Of a stretch of 64,000 nt of DNA, positions 28,003-37,567 are shown piece by piece. The stretch spans positions 1 to 64,000 of the forward strand of contig NZ_GL872418.1 of assembly GCF_000192225.1 (NCBI RefSeq). Reading direction: 5' to 3'. A program made the translations under genes and the position numbers. The notes under the pieces are model-generated. The model was not told the origin of the DNA. It worked only from the letters and a program-made list of their open reading frames with translations, and did not search any database. The DNA is from Capnocytophaga sp. oral taxon 338 str. F0234 (GTDB taxonomy: Bacteria > Bacteroidota > Bacteroidia > Flavobacteriales > Flavobacteriaceae). Each line of letters starts with the position of its first letter. Within the stretch, counting starts at the first letter, position 1.

Positions 28003-29694
28003 CTATTTCCAATCTTTTTTCTTAGAGGTCTTCCCAATACCTGAGTTAAAGCTATTGGTAGGATCCAGTTCCTTATAAAAGTTCTTAAGGGAATCCTTGG
28101 CGTGATATAGGTGACCGACATTATGTTCGGCGGGATATTCCGCTCCTCTCCTATCAAGTATCTTAAGCATTTCTTCCTCTATCTCCTCACAATTATAGCC
28201 TTTCTTAATCACATAATCCTGATGGAAAACATGACACATAAAATGTCCATAATAGAGCTTGTGTAGGATCTTGTTGTCTAATTCGGCAGGGAGTTGTTCA
28301 AACCAGTTCTCCTCATTGCGCTTAAGAGCTATGTCCAAAGCTACAATATCCTCTACTTCTTTTTCATGTACGGAGCGGTAACGAATGGCTGCTGATGCTA
28401 CAGCAAAACGCAAGAGCATAGCTGCTTGGGCAAGCTTAGCATCACACTCAAAATAAGCTCCTTTATTCTTATCAGCAAAGTATTCCTTAAGGTATTCTCG
28501 AGCTTCTTCTACCCCTTTTCCACCCATTTTTAGGATAAGGTGGTGTTCATATTGATTGCGATAATCCCACATAATCTGAGGTAAATGCTTAGGCATAAGT
28601 TTAGAGGTACCCTGTAGGAATTTTTCACTAAAATGATGTGGCATAAAAGGGAGTTTTTTTGCCACACGGTCTGCCCATGCTTTAAGAGAAAAGAGTTTAG
28701 GTAGGTACTCAGTACCTACATGCTTGATGTACCAGAAAGTATCCTTACCATATTTAGCAGCAATGTCAAATGCTGTACGGTGAATATACTCTCCGGAGAT
28801 AGGAATCTGCTCAAAGGTTCCAAGCATGTGTCGGCGTAGCTCAGTGAGTACCTTAGTGTCATTAGTACCAATGTAGAACACTGCTGTATGCTCTTCGGCA
28901 GGGAAAGTATCTACACGCACGGCAAAGATCGCAAGGCGACCTGCACTTCCTGAAGCTTCATATAGACGAGCAGGGTCAGCGTTAAAGCGAGCAGGAGTAT
29001 CAGCATCTATCTGACGAACATGATTACAATATTCATGATCATGCCCTCTTTTCCCAGTGTCCTTGATATCCTTATTTTGGTATTTCCCCTCCTGTAGGTT
29101 AGTGAGTATCTCCTTAGGAGTCTCCCCTAAATCAATTCCCAAATGATTGATAAGCTCCAGTTTCCCATCAGCATTACGCTGAGCATAGAGCGCCATCTCA
29201 GTATAGGCAGGACCTCTCTGTACAAGAGAGCCTCCTGAGTTATTACATACTCCACCAATCACTGAAGCTCCTATACAGGAAGAGCCAATCACCGAATGAG
29301 GTTCTCTCCCATAAGGCTTAAGTTCCTGTTCTAAATGATTCAATGTAGAACCAGGTAAGCATACCGCTTGTTCTCCATTGAGGATAAGTTGAATATTATC
29401 ATTACGCATAGTATTGATAATCACTACATCACGGTCATAATCATTTCCAAAAGGATTAGACCCTCCTGTAATTCCTGTATTTGCAGCTTGAGAGATGACA
29501 ATTACATCTGCATCCATACAAGCTTCAAGGATTTGCCATTGTTCCCACAGAGTAGCAGGGCGCACCACCGCCAAAGCATTTCCTGTCCCAAATCGGTAAC
29601 CAGTGCGATAGCGTTCTGTCTGTGAAGGGTTTGTAATCACATACTTACTCCCCACAATCTGACGTAGTCTTTCTAATAAATTTTGTGTATTCAC
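28003..29694 (-). CDS. dld: quinone-dependent D-lactate dehydrogenase
   Basis: 563 residues, close to the 571 of the E. coli enzyme. It oxidises D-lactate to pyruvate and passes electrons to the quinone pool as a peripheral membrane flavoprotein. The FAD-binding PCMH region is at the N-terminus: SQAANTGITGGSNPFGNDYDRDVVIINT near residue 60, and HSVIGSSCIGASVIGGVCNNSGG near 135. The D-LDH membrane-binding domain fills the C-terminal half. The next stop upstream on the strand belongs to dsbD, 43 bases away. It fits the acid-forming, lactate-cycling lifestyle of oral flavobacteria, which is inference. Confidence 0.94.
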   Translation of the reverse strand: MNTQNLLERLRQIVGSKYVITNPSQTERYRTGYRFGTGNALAVVRPATLWEQWQILEACMDADVIVISQAANTGITGGSNPFGNDYDRDVVIINTMRNDNIQLILNGEQAVCLPGSTLNHLEQELKPYGREPHSVIGSSCIGASVIGGVCNNSGGSLVQRGPAYTEMALYAQRNADGKLELINHLGIDLGETPKEILTNLQEGKYQNKDIKDTGKRGHDHEYCNHVRQIDADTPARFNADPARLYEASGSAGRLAIFAVRVDTFPAEEHTAVFYIGTNDTKVLTELRRHMLGTFEQIPISGEYIHRTAFDIAAKYGKDTFWYIKHVGTEYLPKLFSLKAWADRVAKKLPFMPHHFSEKFLQGTSKLMPKHLPQIMWDYRNQYEHHLILKMGGKGVEEAREYLKEYFADKNKGAYFECDAKLAQAAMLLRFAVASAAIRYRSVHEKEVEDIVALDIALKRNEENWFEQLPAELDNKILHKLYYGHFMCHVFHQDYVIKKGYNCEEIEEEMLKILDRRGAEYPAEHNVGHLYHAKDSLKNFYKELDPTNSFNSGIGKTSKKKDWK

Positions 29695-29737
29695 AATTTA
29701 CAAATTGTTAACAATGTAATATTTAATAAATTGATAA

Positions 29738-31705
29738 TTAATTAACCATTGATTTAATTCCTTTTTCAAGCCATTCTTTATAAGTTTCTGTATCCACATA
29801 TTGTACTGGGGTAGAGAGAAGTTCTGTATTAGGTGAAAGGAGGACATAATATGGCTGGGAAGCCGTAGAGAAATTCACCTCTTGAAAAGTTGCCCACTTA
29901 TCCCCTATAGTCTTTATATACTCCACACGACCGTTGCGATGCTTAAAATCAAATTGCTGTTCCTTAGGGAGTTCCTCCTTATCATCCACATAAAGAGAGA
30001 TAAGAACATACTGTTGCATAAGTTGCTTCACTTGAGAGTCCGTCCATACATGTTCCTCCATTTTACGGCAATTCACACATGCCCATCCTGTAAAATCCAA
30101 CATCACTGGCATATTATGTTCCTTAGCATACGCCATTCCTTGATAATAGTCCTTAAAGATAATCTGTCCACTACTTTGCTCTTTAGGGAAGAAGGCATAA
30201 GATTCTGGGGGAGGGAAACCACTAAGTATACGCAAGCTATTCTTTCCGAAAAGTCCTAAAAGCAGATATATAGAAAATAATCCCGAAAGTACCCCTATAA
30301 ACAAACGACCTTTGGAGTATTGTAGCAATGATTTTTTAGGTCCATCATGAGGAAAACGAATAAAACCAAAGAGATATAAGGTGAGTAAGGCAAAAAGAAT
30401 AAACCAGAGCCCTACAAATATTTCTCTTTTAAGCAATCCCCAGTGCTCTACCAGGTCAGCATTAGAAAGGAACTTAAGTGCAAAAGCCAATTCTAAAAAG
30501 CCTAAAAATACTTTAGCAGTGGTCATCCAACCTCCTGATTTGGGTAAAGAATTCAACCAAGAGGGGAAAAGAGCAAAGAGTACAAACGGTAAAGCCAAGG
30601 AAAGCCCAAAACCTGCCATTCCTAAAGTTAGTTGAGTAGCTCCTCCTGAGGAGAGTGATCCCGCCAAAAGTGATCCTAAAATAGGTCCCGTACAAGAGAA
30701 GGAAACTATGGCTAAAGTCAGTGCCATAAAGAAAATTCCAATGATTCCCCCTATATTAGAAGCATTATCCATCTTATTCCCCCATGATGCAGGCAACGTA
30801 ATTTCATAGAATCCAAAGAAGGAAAAAGCAAAAAATACAAAAATTACAAAGAAAATTACATTCAACCATACATTAGTAGAAATAGTATTGAGAATTTCGG
30901 GATCTATATTATCCAAAAAGTGAAAGGGAATACTTAAAAGCACATATATCAATAGGATAAAAAGCCCATATAGAAAAGCATTGAATATACCTTTTCTACG
31001 TGTTTTGCTCTGCTTAGTAAAGAAAGAGACTGTAAGAGGTATCATAGGAAACACACAAGGAGTAAGTAAGGCTATAAAGCCTCCTAAGAAGCCTAAGATG
31101 AATACTGTCCAGTTGGATTCTTTTTTTGTTTCCTCAATAAGTTCTTTGTTCTTGAGAGGGAGCTCGAGATTTTTTGCCAAATCCTGACTACGTGCATCTA
31201 TGTGTTTTTCTTCTACTTGAGCCACAGATCCATCCAAAGAAAAGGCAAAATCCTCCTTGAGGTTGATACATACATCTATACAAGCTTGGCAGAAGATTTC
31301 CCCTTTGATATACTTTACATTAGGATCAGTAAGCTTAACTTTTTGAGTGATTTTTATATTTTTCTCAAAGAAAAGTTCGTTCACTCCAAAAACATCATTA
31401 AAAGCTTTCTGTAGACCTTCCTCTTGAGATTCTCCCATAAGCTCTATTCCCTGTGTTGTATAGGTAATGACCATAGGAAGGGCTCCTCCTTCTGGATTTT
31501 TCTGAGAATAAACATGCCATTTTGGAGCAATTTTCCCACTAAAAGTAAGCAAATATTCTGTATCAGAAAGTCTCTCCTGAGAGAAAGACCATTGTACAGG
31601 ATTTTCATCACGTTGTTCAAAGGGTTTACTCCCAAAAGAAATTTGGGCTTTAGCCATAAAACTCCATAATATGGAAAAGAATAAAACAAAACTACTTTTT
31701 TTCAT
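29738..31705 (-). CDS. dsbD: thiol:disulfide interchange protein DsbD
   Basis: 655 residues from ATG 31705 (the frame also extends to a TTG at 31723). A signal peptide is followed by an N-terminal beta domain with paired Cys (FCQACIDVCINLK near residue 140). Eight membrane segments follow, beginning with FLGGFIALLTPCVFPMIPLT, whose Cys and SCTGPILGSLL form the membrane redox pair. The C-terminal thioredoxin domain has WACVNCRKME near residue 560. The protein carries electrons from cytoplasmic thioredoxin to the periplasm. It is the last gene of ubiE-porT-dsbD, 10 bases after porT. Confidence 0.95.
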   Translation of the reverse strand: MKKSSFVLFFSILWSFMAKAQISFGSKPFEQRDENPVQWSFSQERLSDTEYLLTFSGKIAPKWHVYSQKNPEGGALPMVITYTTQGIELMGESQEEGLQKAFNDVFGVNELFFEKNIKITQKVKLTDPNVKYIKGEIFCQACIDVCINLKEDFAFSLDGSVAQVEEKHIDARSQDLAKNLELPLKNKELIEETKKESNWTVFILGFLGGFIALLTPCVFPMIPLTVSFFTKQSKTRRKGIFNAFLYGLFILLIYVLLSIPFHFLDNIDPEILNTISTNVWLNVIFFVIFVFFAFSFFGFYEITLPASWGNKMDNASNIGGIIGIFFMALTLAIVSFSCTGPILGSLLAGSLSSGGATQLTLGMAGFGLSLALPFVLFALFPSWLNSLPKSGGWMTTAKVFLGFLELAFALKFLSNADLVEHWGLLKREIFVGLWFILFALLTLYLFGFIRFPHDGPKKSLLQYSKGRLFIGVLSGLFSIYLLLGLFGKNSLRILSGFPPPESYAFFPKEQSSGQIIFKDYYQGMAYAKEHNMPVMLDFTGWACVNCRKMEEHVWTDSQVKQLMQQYVLISLYVDDKEELPKEQQFDFKHRNGRVEYIKTIGDKWATFQEVNFSTASQPYYVLLSPNTELLSTPVQYVDTETYKEWLEKGIKSMVN

Positions 31706-31715
31706 ATAAATTAAG

Positions 31716-32408
31716 TTATTCAAATGTAAGATTAATCATTATCCCTCGTGTATAGAGTCCCTTTATATTACTTGTCCAGGGACTGGCAGGGTCATTATCC
31801 CAAATAAGTTCATTATTAATAGAAAATAACCCACGTATAGAGGGGGTAAAACGAAAATGAGGTGTATAAAAATCAATTCCGAAACCCAACTCATAAAAGA
31901 ATATTGTGGGATTCACCCGAAACTTTCCTTCACTATTATCTGCATGAGATCTGTTATTAGCACTAAGATTCAAAGTCATAGAAGCTCCAGCGGTTATATA
32001 AGGCTTAAAGTTATACCATCTCTTAGCACCATATTTCAAGAGAACAGGAACATAGATATAAGTAGAATTAATATCCCTTATACGTTCATTATCATTGGTA
32101 AAATTAGGAAATTCCAAATGCCGCTTATTATAGATAAGACCCGGTTCAAAACGCAGGCTCAAGTGATCCACAAGACGTAAATCCCCTGTAAGTCCCACAT
32201 TAAAACCTGCTGATTTTTTCGTTTGGATATCTATAAGATTATTAGTAGTATAGTCCAATTTCTGATAATCCAAACGGAAATCTAATGAGTTAAGTCCAAA
32301 ATAATAACCCCATTGGAATTTTTGATAATCAAAATCCTCTAAATTAGTAATAGGTTGTGCCTTTGCAAAGAAAGGTATTACAAATAATATTCCTATAATT
32401 TTCTTCAT
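31716..32408 (-). CDS. porT: type IX secretion/gliding protein PorT (SprT)
   Basis: 230 residues. Signal peptide MKKIIGILFVIPFFAKAQ, then an outer-membrane beta-barrel of alternating strands (WGYYFGLNSLDFRLDY, HLSLRFEPGLIYNKR, YIYVPVLLKYGAKRWYNFKPYITAGAS), ending in GIMINLTFE with a terminal aromatic region. Length, strand pattern and the position directly after ubiE match PorT/SprT, a component of the type IX secretion and gliding system. It supports the idea that surface proteins such as the one at 1-2635 are exported by that system. The gene lies 6 bases after ubiE. Confidence 0.87.
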   Translation of the reverse strand: MKKIIGILFVIPFFAKAQPITNLEDFDYQKFQWGYYFGLNSLDFRLDYQKLDYTTNNLIDIQTKKSAGFNVGLTGDLRLVDHLSLRFEPGLIYNKRHLEFPNFTNDNERIRDINSTYIYVPVLLKYGAKRWYNFKPYITAGASMTLNLSANNRSHADNSEGKFRVNPTIFFYELGFGIDFYTPHFRFTPSIRGLFSINNELIWDNDPASPWTSNIKGLYTRGIMINLTFE

Positions 32409-32414
32409 ATATAC

Positions 32415-33161
32415 TTATTTATCAGCTATATATATAGTAGCTACGCCTAACGTTTGGGGCTTGTAGATAACCTTTGAAAAGCCTATTTCTTTAGAAAGAA
32501 TCTGTGACAATCTTTCTCCAAAGGGAAACTTAGCAGCGGACTCTGAGAGATAAGCATAAGCATTTTGGTTCTTTGCTAAGAATTTTCCCATGAGAGGGAC
32601 TATAAATTTTGTATATAACTTATATCCCTGTTTGTAAGGAAAACGAGTGGGAACAGAGGTCTCCAAAATAACCAATCGTCCTTTAGGACGGAGTACTCGC
32701 TTAATCTCAGTAAGTCCTTTTTCAAGATTCTCAAAATTACGAATTCCAAAAGAAACTGTTACAGCATCAAAACTCTCATCAGCAAAAGGTAGGTTTTCGC
32801 TATCGGCTACCTGCATAGTAATACGATCTGATAAGTTCAACTCTTTTACCTTCTTCTCTCCCACTGAAAGCATTCCTTGAGAGATATCTACAGCAATAAT
32901 ATGTGCTTTAGGAATCTTAGAGAGTTCTATAGCCAGATCTCCCGTTCCTGTAGCTACATCAAGTATTGTGCCAGGTTTTATTTGAAACACTTTTTCTCTC
33001 ACATGTTTTCGCCAAGAAATGTCCATACGCAGGGTCATTACCCTATTGAGCCCATCATAGGAAGAAGAAATAGTATCAAACATTTCTTGTACCTGTACTT
33101 TTTTCCCTTTATCTGAATTCTTATCTGGAGTTACTATCTCTTCTTGTTTCATAAATTTCAA
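32415..33161 (-). CDS. ubiE: demethylmenaquinone/ubiquinone methyltransferase
   Basis: 248 residues, SAM-dependent; methylates demethylmenaquinone in the final step of menaquinone synthesis. SAM-binding ILDVATGTGDLAIEL is near residue 68, followed by AVDISQGMLSVGEKK, DSENLPFADESFDAVTVSFGIRNF and LKPKG-like VLRPKGRLVILE. The UbiE signature MFDTISSSYDGLNRVMTL is at residues 28-45. TATCTTTG at 33177-33170 is a likely -7 box just before it. First gene of the ubiE-porT-dsbD run. Confidence 0.95.
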   Translation of the reverse strand: MKFMKQEEIVTPDKNSDKGKKVQVQEMFDTISSSYDGLNRVMTLRMDISWRKHVREKVFQIKPGTILDVATGTGDLAIELSKIPKAHIIAVDISQGMLSVGEKKVKELNLSDRITMQVADSENLPFADESFDAVTVSFGIRNFENLEKGLTEIKRVLRPKGRLVILETSVPTRFPYKQGYKLYTKFIVPLMGKFLAKNQNAYAYLSESAAKFPFGERLSQILSKEIGFSKVIYKPQTLGVATIYIADK

Positions 33162-33230
33162 TTTAGGCGCAAAGATACAAATTAATGATTAATTGTTAAT
33201 TATCAATTATTAATTTTTTAGGATAAAGAA

Positions 33231-33259
33231 AAGGAGTACTCTAAGAAAGAGCACTCCTT
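33231..33259 (-). terminator. terminator of the DUF5723 gene
   Basis: AAGGAGT and ACTCCTT with inner CTCT/AGAG pairing form a hairpin 37 bases past the stop at 33296; T-rich sequence follows on both sides. Confidence 0.65.
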
Positions 33260-33295
33260 GAGTTTTTAATTATGCCGAAAAAAATAAAATTTTTA

Positions 33296-34639
33296 CTATT
33301 CAAAAGCTCCACCAAAACGAATACCAAAAAAGAAATTCAGCTCTTTAGCATTGTTCTTAGCTATCAAATTAGTCAAAATACTACGAGATCCGAAGAACAA
33401 AGGCCCTAAACGAACCGCTGTTCCTACATTAAATTTAGATACTGAATTAATACTCATAGGCAAATAAGCGCCAAAAGTATTATTTTCCCAACGAGGAGTT
33501 AGCACAAAGTCATTTGCATAACGTGCATTATACTCATTTTTCTTTACTACATTGAACTGGCTGGAAAGGTTCAAATATACTCCTTCTATAAAACGGTAAT
33601 CCAAATTGATATTCAGTGTAGTAGGCAAAGAAGAGGCAAAAGATTCTCCCTCTTGTGTTCTTTTCAAAGCATCTGACATTTTATCAAAACTATCTTGCAT
33701 ATTTTCAAGATTAATATCTTGATTATGAAGAGTGTATGTAAAAGAGTTTTTATTTGTCTTGTACTTGAGACGTCCTAAATCTAACAAGGAAACCCCCACC
33801 TTAAAATCGTAAGGAATATGTCCGTCGCAATTAGGACAACCATCTTGGCTATATTCATACACAAAACCGAGGTCAAGTCCTACAGTAGAAGCCTCTGATT
33901 TAAAGAGGTCTCCTAACGAACCATCATTAATTACATTCAGACCACCACTCCTTACCTCTGCATATCCATTCCCTACATGCATAATAACATCACCATTCTC
34001 CCTACGAAGAGTTACATTATCACTGTTAATTCCTGAGAATCCCATACGGAAACTACCTGAACCTTGTACATACTTAAGAGTTGCTCCCACACGCATAAGA
34101 TTATAACCATCATTATATAGGGTATAAGCATAAGTGGCTCCTATTTCCATAAAGGCATTGACCAATAAGTTCATATCATTAATACTCTTCACCTTATAGT
34201 AATCCGAAGGATTGGTAGGTAGTTCTAAATTCTTAGCTGATAAAAATGCCTGTAACATCTTAGCATCTACGCCATCGACACTTGCCATAGCTCGTGCACG
34301 AGAGAAAAGCCCTACTGCATGTTTCTTATTGATACGATATAGAAAGGAAGGACCTAAAATATCCGCTTTAATGTTAGCATCAATTACATTATTCAACCCC
34401 TTAGAGAAATCCTCAAGGGACTTTGTCAAATTTGGAGAAAATCCCATAGTATTATTTCCCATATCAGCATCTACAGATATCAGATTGGCATCCCAAGGAC
34501 GTGCTCCAAGTACATTAGCAGGATTAGAAATGGGAGTTAGTGTGCCTCCATATACGCTGGTTCTTAATCCCGAAAAAGATTGTTGTGCAAAGCCCTGATA
34601 AGTGGCTAAAACAAGCAACGAAAGACAGATTCTTTTCAT
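33296..34639 (-). CDS. DUF5723 family outer-membrane protein
   Basis: 447 residues. Signal peptide (MKRICLSLLVLATYQGFAQ), then the sequence SVYGGTLTPISNPANVLGARPWDANLISVDADMG, which is typical of DUF5723. Many amphipathic strands follow and the protein ends FFFGIRFGGAFE. Barrel-type proteins of this family are thought to sit in the outer membrane; function is unknown. A -7 box TACATTTG is at 34672-34665. Monocistronic, with its own terminator. Confidence 0.85.
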   Translation of the reverse strand: MKRICLSLLVLATYQGFAQQSFSGLRTSVYGGTLTPISNPANVLGARPWDANLISVDADMGNNTMGFSPNLTKSLEDFSKGLNNVIDANIKADILGPSFLYRINKKHAVGLFSRARAMASVDGVDAKMLQAFLSAKNLELPTNPSDYYKVKSINDMNLLVNAFMEIGATYAYTLYNDGYNLMRVGATLKYVQGSGSFRMGFSGINSDNVTLRRENGDVIMHVGNGYAEVRSGGLNVINDGSLGDLFKSEASTVGLDLGFVYEYSQDGCPNCDGHIPYDFKVGVSLLDLGRLKYKTNKNSFTYTLHNQDINLENMQDSFDKMSDALKRTQEGESFASSLPTTLNINLDYRFIEGVYLNLSSQFNVVKKNEYNARYANDFVLTPRWENNTFGAYLPMSINSVSKFNVGTAVRLGPLFFGSRSILTNLIAKNNAKELNFFFGIRFGGAFE

Positions 34640-34820
34640 ATTTATAATCTATTTTTTCACGGGGCAAATGTACAAAAATAATGATTAATTATTAATTTTT
34701 AATTATTATTTAACGTTTATGGTTGTTAAAATCCAAATATAATAATTTTACCATGTTTATTATACATTCTGGAAAAATTAATGCTTAAAAATATTTATTA
34801 AGAAATAAATCTATTTAGCA

Positions 34821-34849
34821 TTGAAAATAGAAAATATTTATTACCTTTG
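34821..34849 (+). promoter_or_regulatory. promoter of the nitroreductase gene
   Basis: TTG (34821-34823), 18 bases, TACCTTTG (34842-34849), 22 bases before the ATG. Confidence 0.65.
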
Positions 34850-34871
34850 CCTATTCTTAAATTGATTCAAT

Positions 34872-35471
34872 ATGAATTTCTTAAAATTAGCACAAACTCG
34901 CTATACTACTAAAACTTATAGCAATCAACGCATCCCAGAGGAAAAAATCCAAGAATTAAGAGAAATTCTACGACTTTGTCCTTCCTCTATCAATAGCCAA
35001 CCATGGCAGTTTGTATTTGTGAGTGATGAGAAACTTAAGAACGATGCTTTTGCCAAAGTTTCTTTCATCAATGAACAACGTGTAAGAGAGGCAAGCCATC
35101 TGGTAGTATTCAGGGTAATAGCCAGTGAAGAACTCTTTGAGGAAAAATCTAAAAGTTTCCTTTCCGAGACAGGAGCCAACTTCTACCGACAAACAATAAA
35201 AACTAAAGGAGAAGCTTTCGTTCGGTCATGGCTTGCCCACCAAGTGTATATTGCCTTAGGTTATTTCCTTTCTGCTTGTGCCTCTATAGGGATTGACTCC
35301 ACTCCTATGGAAGGTATTCTTCCTGAAGAATATGACAAGATTCTCCAAGAGAACGATTATCGTACGCTTTTTGCTGTAGCTATTGGCTATCGTAACCCTG
35401 AGGATAAAAATCAACCTTCTTTTACCCCTAAGAAACGATTACCTTTAGAAGAAGTAGTAAAAAATAAATAA
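34872..35471 (+). CDS. nitroreductase-family NAD(P)H oxidoreductase
   Basis: 199 residues, an FMN-dependent enzyme of the NfsB type. FMN-contacting segments are [17 protein letters not shown] near residue 10, [19 protein letters not shown] near 35 and [21 protein letters not shown] near 140, with the C-terminal AIGYRNPED. The physiological substrate is unknown. The gene stands alone between its own promoter and the terminator at 35488-35522. Confidence 0.92.
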   Translation: MNFLKLAQTRYTTKTYSNQRIPEEKIQELREILRLCPSSINSQPWQFVFVSDEKLKNDAFAKVSFINEQRVREASHLVVFRVIASEELFEEKSKSFLSETGANFYRQTIKTKGEAFVRSWLAHQVYIALGYFLSACASIGIDSTPMEGILPEEYDKILQENDYRTLFAVAIGYRNPEDKNQPSFTPKKRLPLEEVVKNK

Positions 35472-35487
35472 AATTAAGGTTAGTACA

Positions 35488-35522
35488 ATAAGGCTGTTTT
35501 TTTATCAGCCTTATTTATTTTT
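35488..35522 (+). terminator. terminator of the nitroreductase gene
   Basis: AATAAGGCTG, a T-rich loop, CAGCCTTATT, then a T-run: a standard intrinsic terminator 17 bases past the stop. Confidence 0.85.
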
Positions 35523-35604
35523 GTCCCAAAGAAATATACTTAATATTCATTAGCCTTTGATAATTATTTCCTATCTTTGCCCCTACTTTTTAATCTTATA
35601 ATAA

Positions 35605-37500
35605 ATGTTGAATGTCAGTGGCTTATCTATTTCATTCCAAGGAGAAACACTCTTTTCGGAAGTAGCTTTTATGCTCAATGGAGGCAATCGTGTAGGAATC
35701 ATTGGAAAGAATGGAGCTGGAAAATCCACTTTGCTTAAAATTCTCTCCGGTCAGTTACATCCCGATACGGGAACTATAGCCTTGGAGAAAAACACTAAAA
35801 TAGGTTACTTAAGGCAAGATATTGACTTTGTTGCAGGGCGTACCGTCCTTGAGGAGGCATACCAAGCCTTCTCCAATCTCATTGATTTGGAAGCAGAAAT
35901 GGACGCTATCCATTTGGAGATGGCAGAGCGCACCGATTATGAAAGTGAGAGTTATAATAAACTGCTCATACGCCTACATGACATCACTCATGAATATGAA
36001 ATTCACGGAGGTTACTCCTACAAAGGGGATACGGAACGTATCCTGACGGGCTTAGGCTTTTCTAGAGAGGATTTCACCCGCCTAACCGATAGTTTCTCAG
36101 GAGGTTGGCGCATGCGAATAGAACTTGCCAAACTCCTTTTGGAAAAAAATGACATTCTTCTCTTGGACGAACCTACCAACCACCTGGATATAGAATCCAT
36201 TATATGGTTTGAAGGATTTCTTAAGACTTTTCCTGGAGCAGTGGTGATCATCTCCCATGACAAGATGTTCTTGGATAATGTAACCAATCGTACTATTGAA
36301 ATAGTAGCAGGACGTATCTATGATTATCCTAAACCTTACTCTGCTTTCTTGGAACTAAGAAAAGAGATGATAGCCCAACAGCTTTCCGCTCAGAAGAATC
36401 AAGAAAAAATGATTCAACAAACGGAAAAACTTATTGATAAATTTCGTGCCAAAGCCTCTAAAGCTTCCATGGCACAATCACTCATCAAAAAATTAGAGCG
36501 TATTGAACGCATTGAGGTAGATGAGCAGGATAATTCTGTAATGTCCGTACATTTTCCTATTTCCCAACAACCAGGCAAGGTAGTTCTGGAGATAAACCAT
36601 GTGAGCAAGAGCTATGGAGCAAAGAATATTTTAAAGGATGTAAATCTCCTGGTAGAACGAGGAAGTAAAATAGCCTTTGTAGGACAAAATGGTCAAGGGA
36701 AGACCACTCTTGCCAAAATGATTATAGGAGAGATTCCCTTTGAGGGTAATATTCGCTTAGGTCACAATGTGGAAATTGGTTACTTTGCTCAAAACCAAGC
36801 CCAGTATTTGGATGGTGAACTCACCTTACTTGATACAATGCTCAATGCTGCCAATGACTCCAATCGCACTAAAGTACGGGACATATTAGGGGCTTTTCTT
36901 TTCCGTGGCGATGAAGTGGAGAAGAAAGTAAAAGTCCTCTCCGGGGGCGAACGTAACCGTTTAGCATTGGCAAAAATGCTCCTTTCTTCTTTCAATGTTC
37001 TGGTAATGGACGAACCCACTAATCACTTGGATATTGCCTCCAAAAGTGTCCTCAAACAAGCCTTACAACGCTTTGAGGGAACACTGATTATTGTTTCCCA
37101 TGACCGTGATTTTCTTACTGGACTCACTGAAAAAGTATATGAATTCAAGAATCATAATATCAAAGAGTATTTAGGAGATATTGACTTCTACTTAGAGCAA
37201 AGAGCCGTTTCCTCCTTCCGAGAAATAGAAAAAGGTAAAGAAGTGAAAAAAAATGCTTTGGTAGATAAGGGGAAAACTTTATCCTATGAAGAACAAAAAG
37301 AACGAAAAAAACTCACAAATCAACTTAGTAAAGTAGAAAATCAGATCAATAACTTAGAAAAAGAACTTGCCCTATTGGATGAACAGTTACAGAGTGTATC
37401 TCCCACAGCCTCTCTCTTAGAAGAATATGGACAGAAGAAAGAAGCCTTAGATACTCTTATGGAAGAATGGGAGAAAATTTCATTAATGATTAATGACTAA
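35605..37500 (+). CDS. ABC-F family ATPase
   Basis: 631 residues with two ATP-binding cassettes and no membrane segments. Cassette 1: Walker A GKNGAGKSTLLK near residue 36, signature DSFSGGWRMRIELA near 160, Walker B DILLLDEPTNHLD near 185. Cassette 2: GQNGQGKTTLAK near 355, LSGGERNRLALAKML near 455, VLVMDEPTNHLD near 475. A linker between them and a C-terminal coiled coil (about 565-630) complete the ABC-F plan. Members act on the ribosome in translation. The subfamily was not determined; nothing specific points to antibiotic resistance. TATCTTTG at 35572-35579 is its likely -7 box. Confidence 0.93.
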   Translation: MLNVSGLSISFQGETLFSEVAFMLNGGNRVGIIGKNGAGKSTLLKILSGQLHPDTGTIALEKNTKIGYLRQDIDFVAGRTVLEEAYQAFSNLIDLEAEMDAIHLEMAERTDYESESYNKLLIRLHDITHEYEIHGGYSYKGDTERILTGLGFSREDFTRLTDSFSGGWRMRIELAKLLLEKNDILLLDEPTNHLDIESIIWFEGFLKTFPGAVVIISHDKMFLDNVTNRTIEIVAGRIYDYPKPYSAFLELRKEMIAQQLSAQKNQEKMIQQTEKLIDKFRAKASKASMAQSLIKKLERIERIEVDEQDNSVMSVHFPISQQPGKVVLEINHVSKSYGAKNILKDVNLLVERGSKIAFVGQNGQGKTTLAKMIIGEIPFEGNIRLGHNVEIGYFAQNQAQYLDGELTLLDTMLNAANDSNRTKVRDILGAFLFRGDEVEKKVKVLSGGERNRLALAKMLLSSFNVLVMDEPTNHLDIASKSVLKQALQRFEGTLIIVSHDRDFLTGLTEKVYEFKNHNIKEYLGDIDFYLEQRAVSSFREIEKGKEVKKNALVDKGKTLSYEEQKERKKLTNQLSKVENQINNLEKELALLDEQLQSVSPTASLLEEYGQKKEALDTLMEEWEKISLMIND

Positions 37501-37555
37501 TCAAAAATAACTAAAAAATTCATTCTCGATCATTAAAAACTAATTATTATTTTCG

Positions 37556-37563
37556 TATCTTTG
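37556..37563 (+). promoter_or_regulatory. -7 element abutting the dnaX start
   Basis: TATCTTTG ends four bases before the dnaX ATG (37568). If used, transcription would begin at or next to the start codon and give a leaderless message. No clear -33 TTG is present. Confidence 0.45.
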
Positions 37564-37567
37564 TCGC

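Noticed and set aside
35605-37500. ABC-F ATPase as an antibiotic-resistance determinant
   Set aside because: The gene is a general two-cassette ABC-F with core-genome neighbours; nothing visible points to a resistance subtype.
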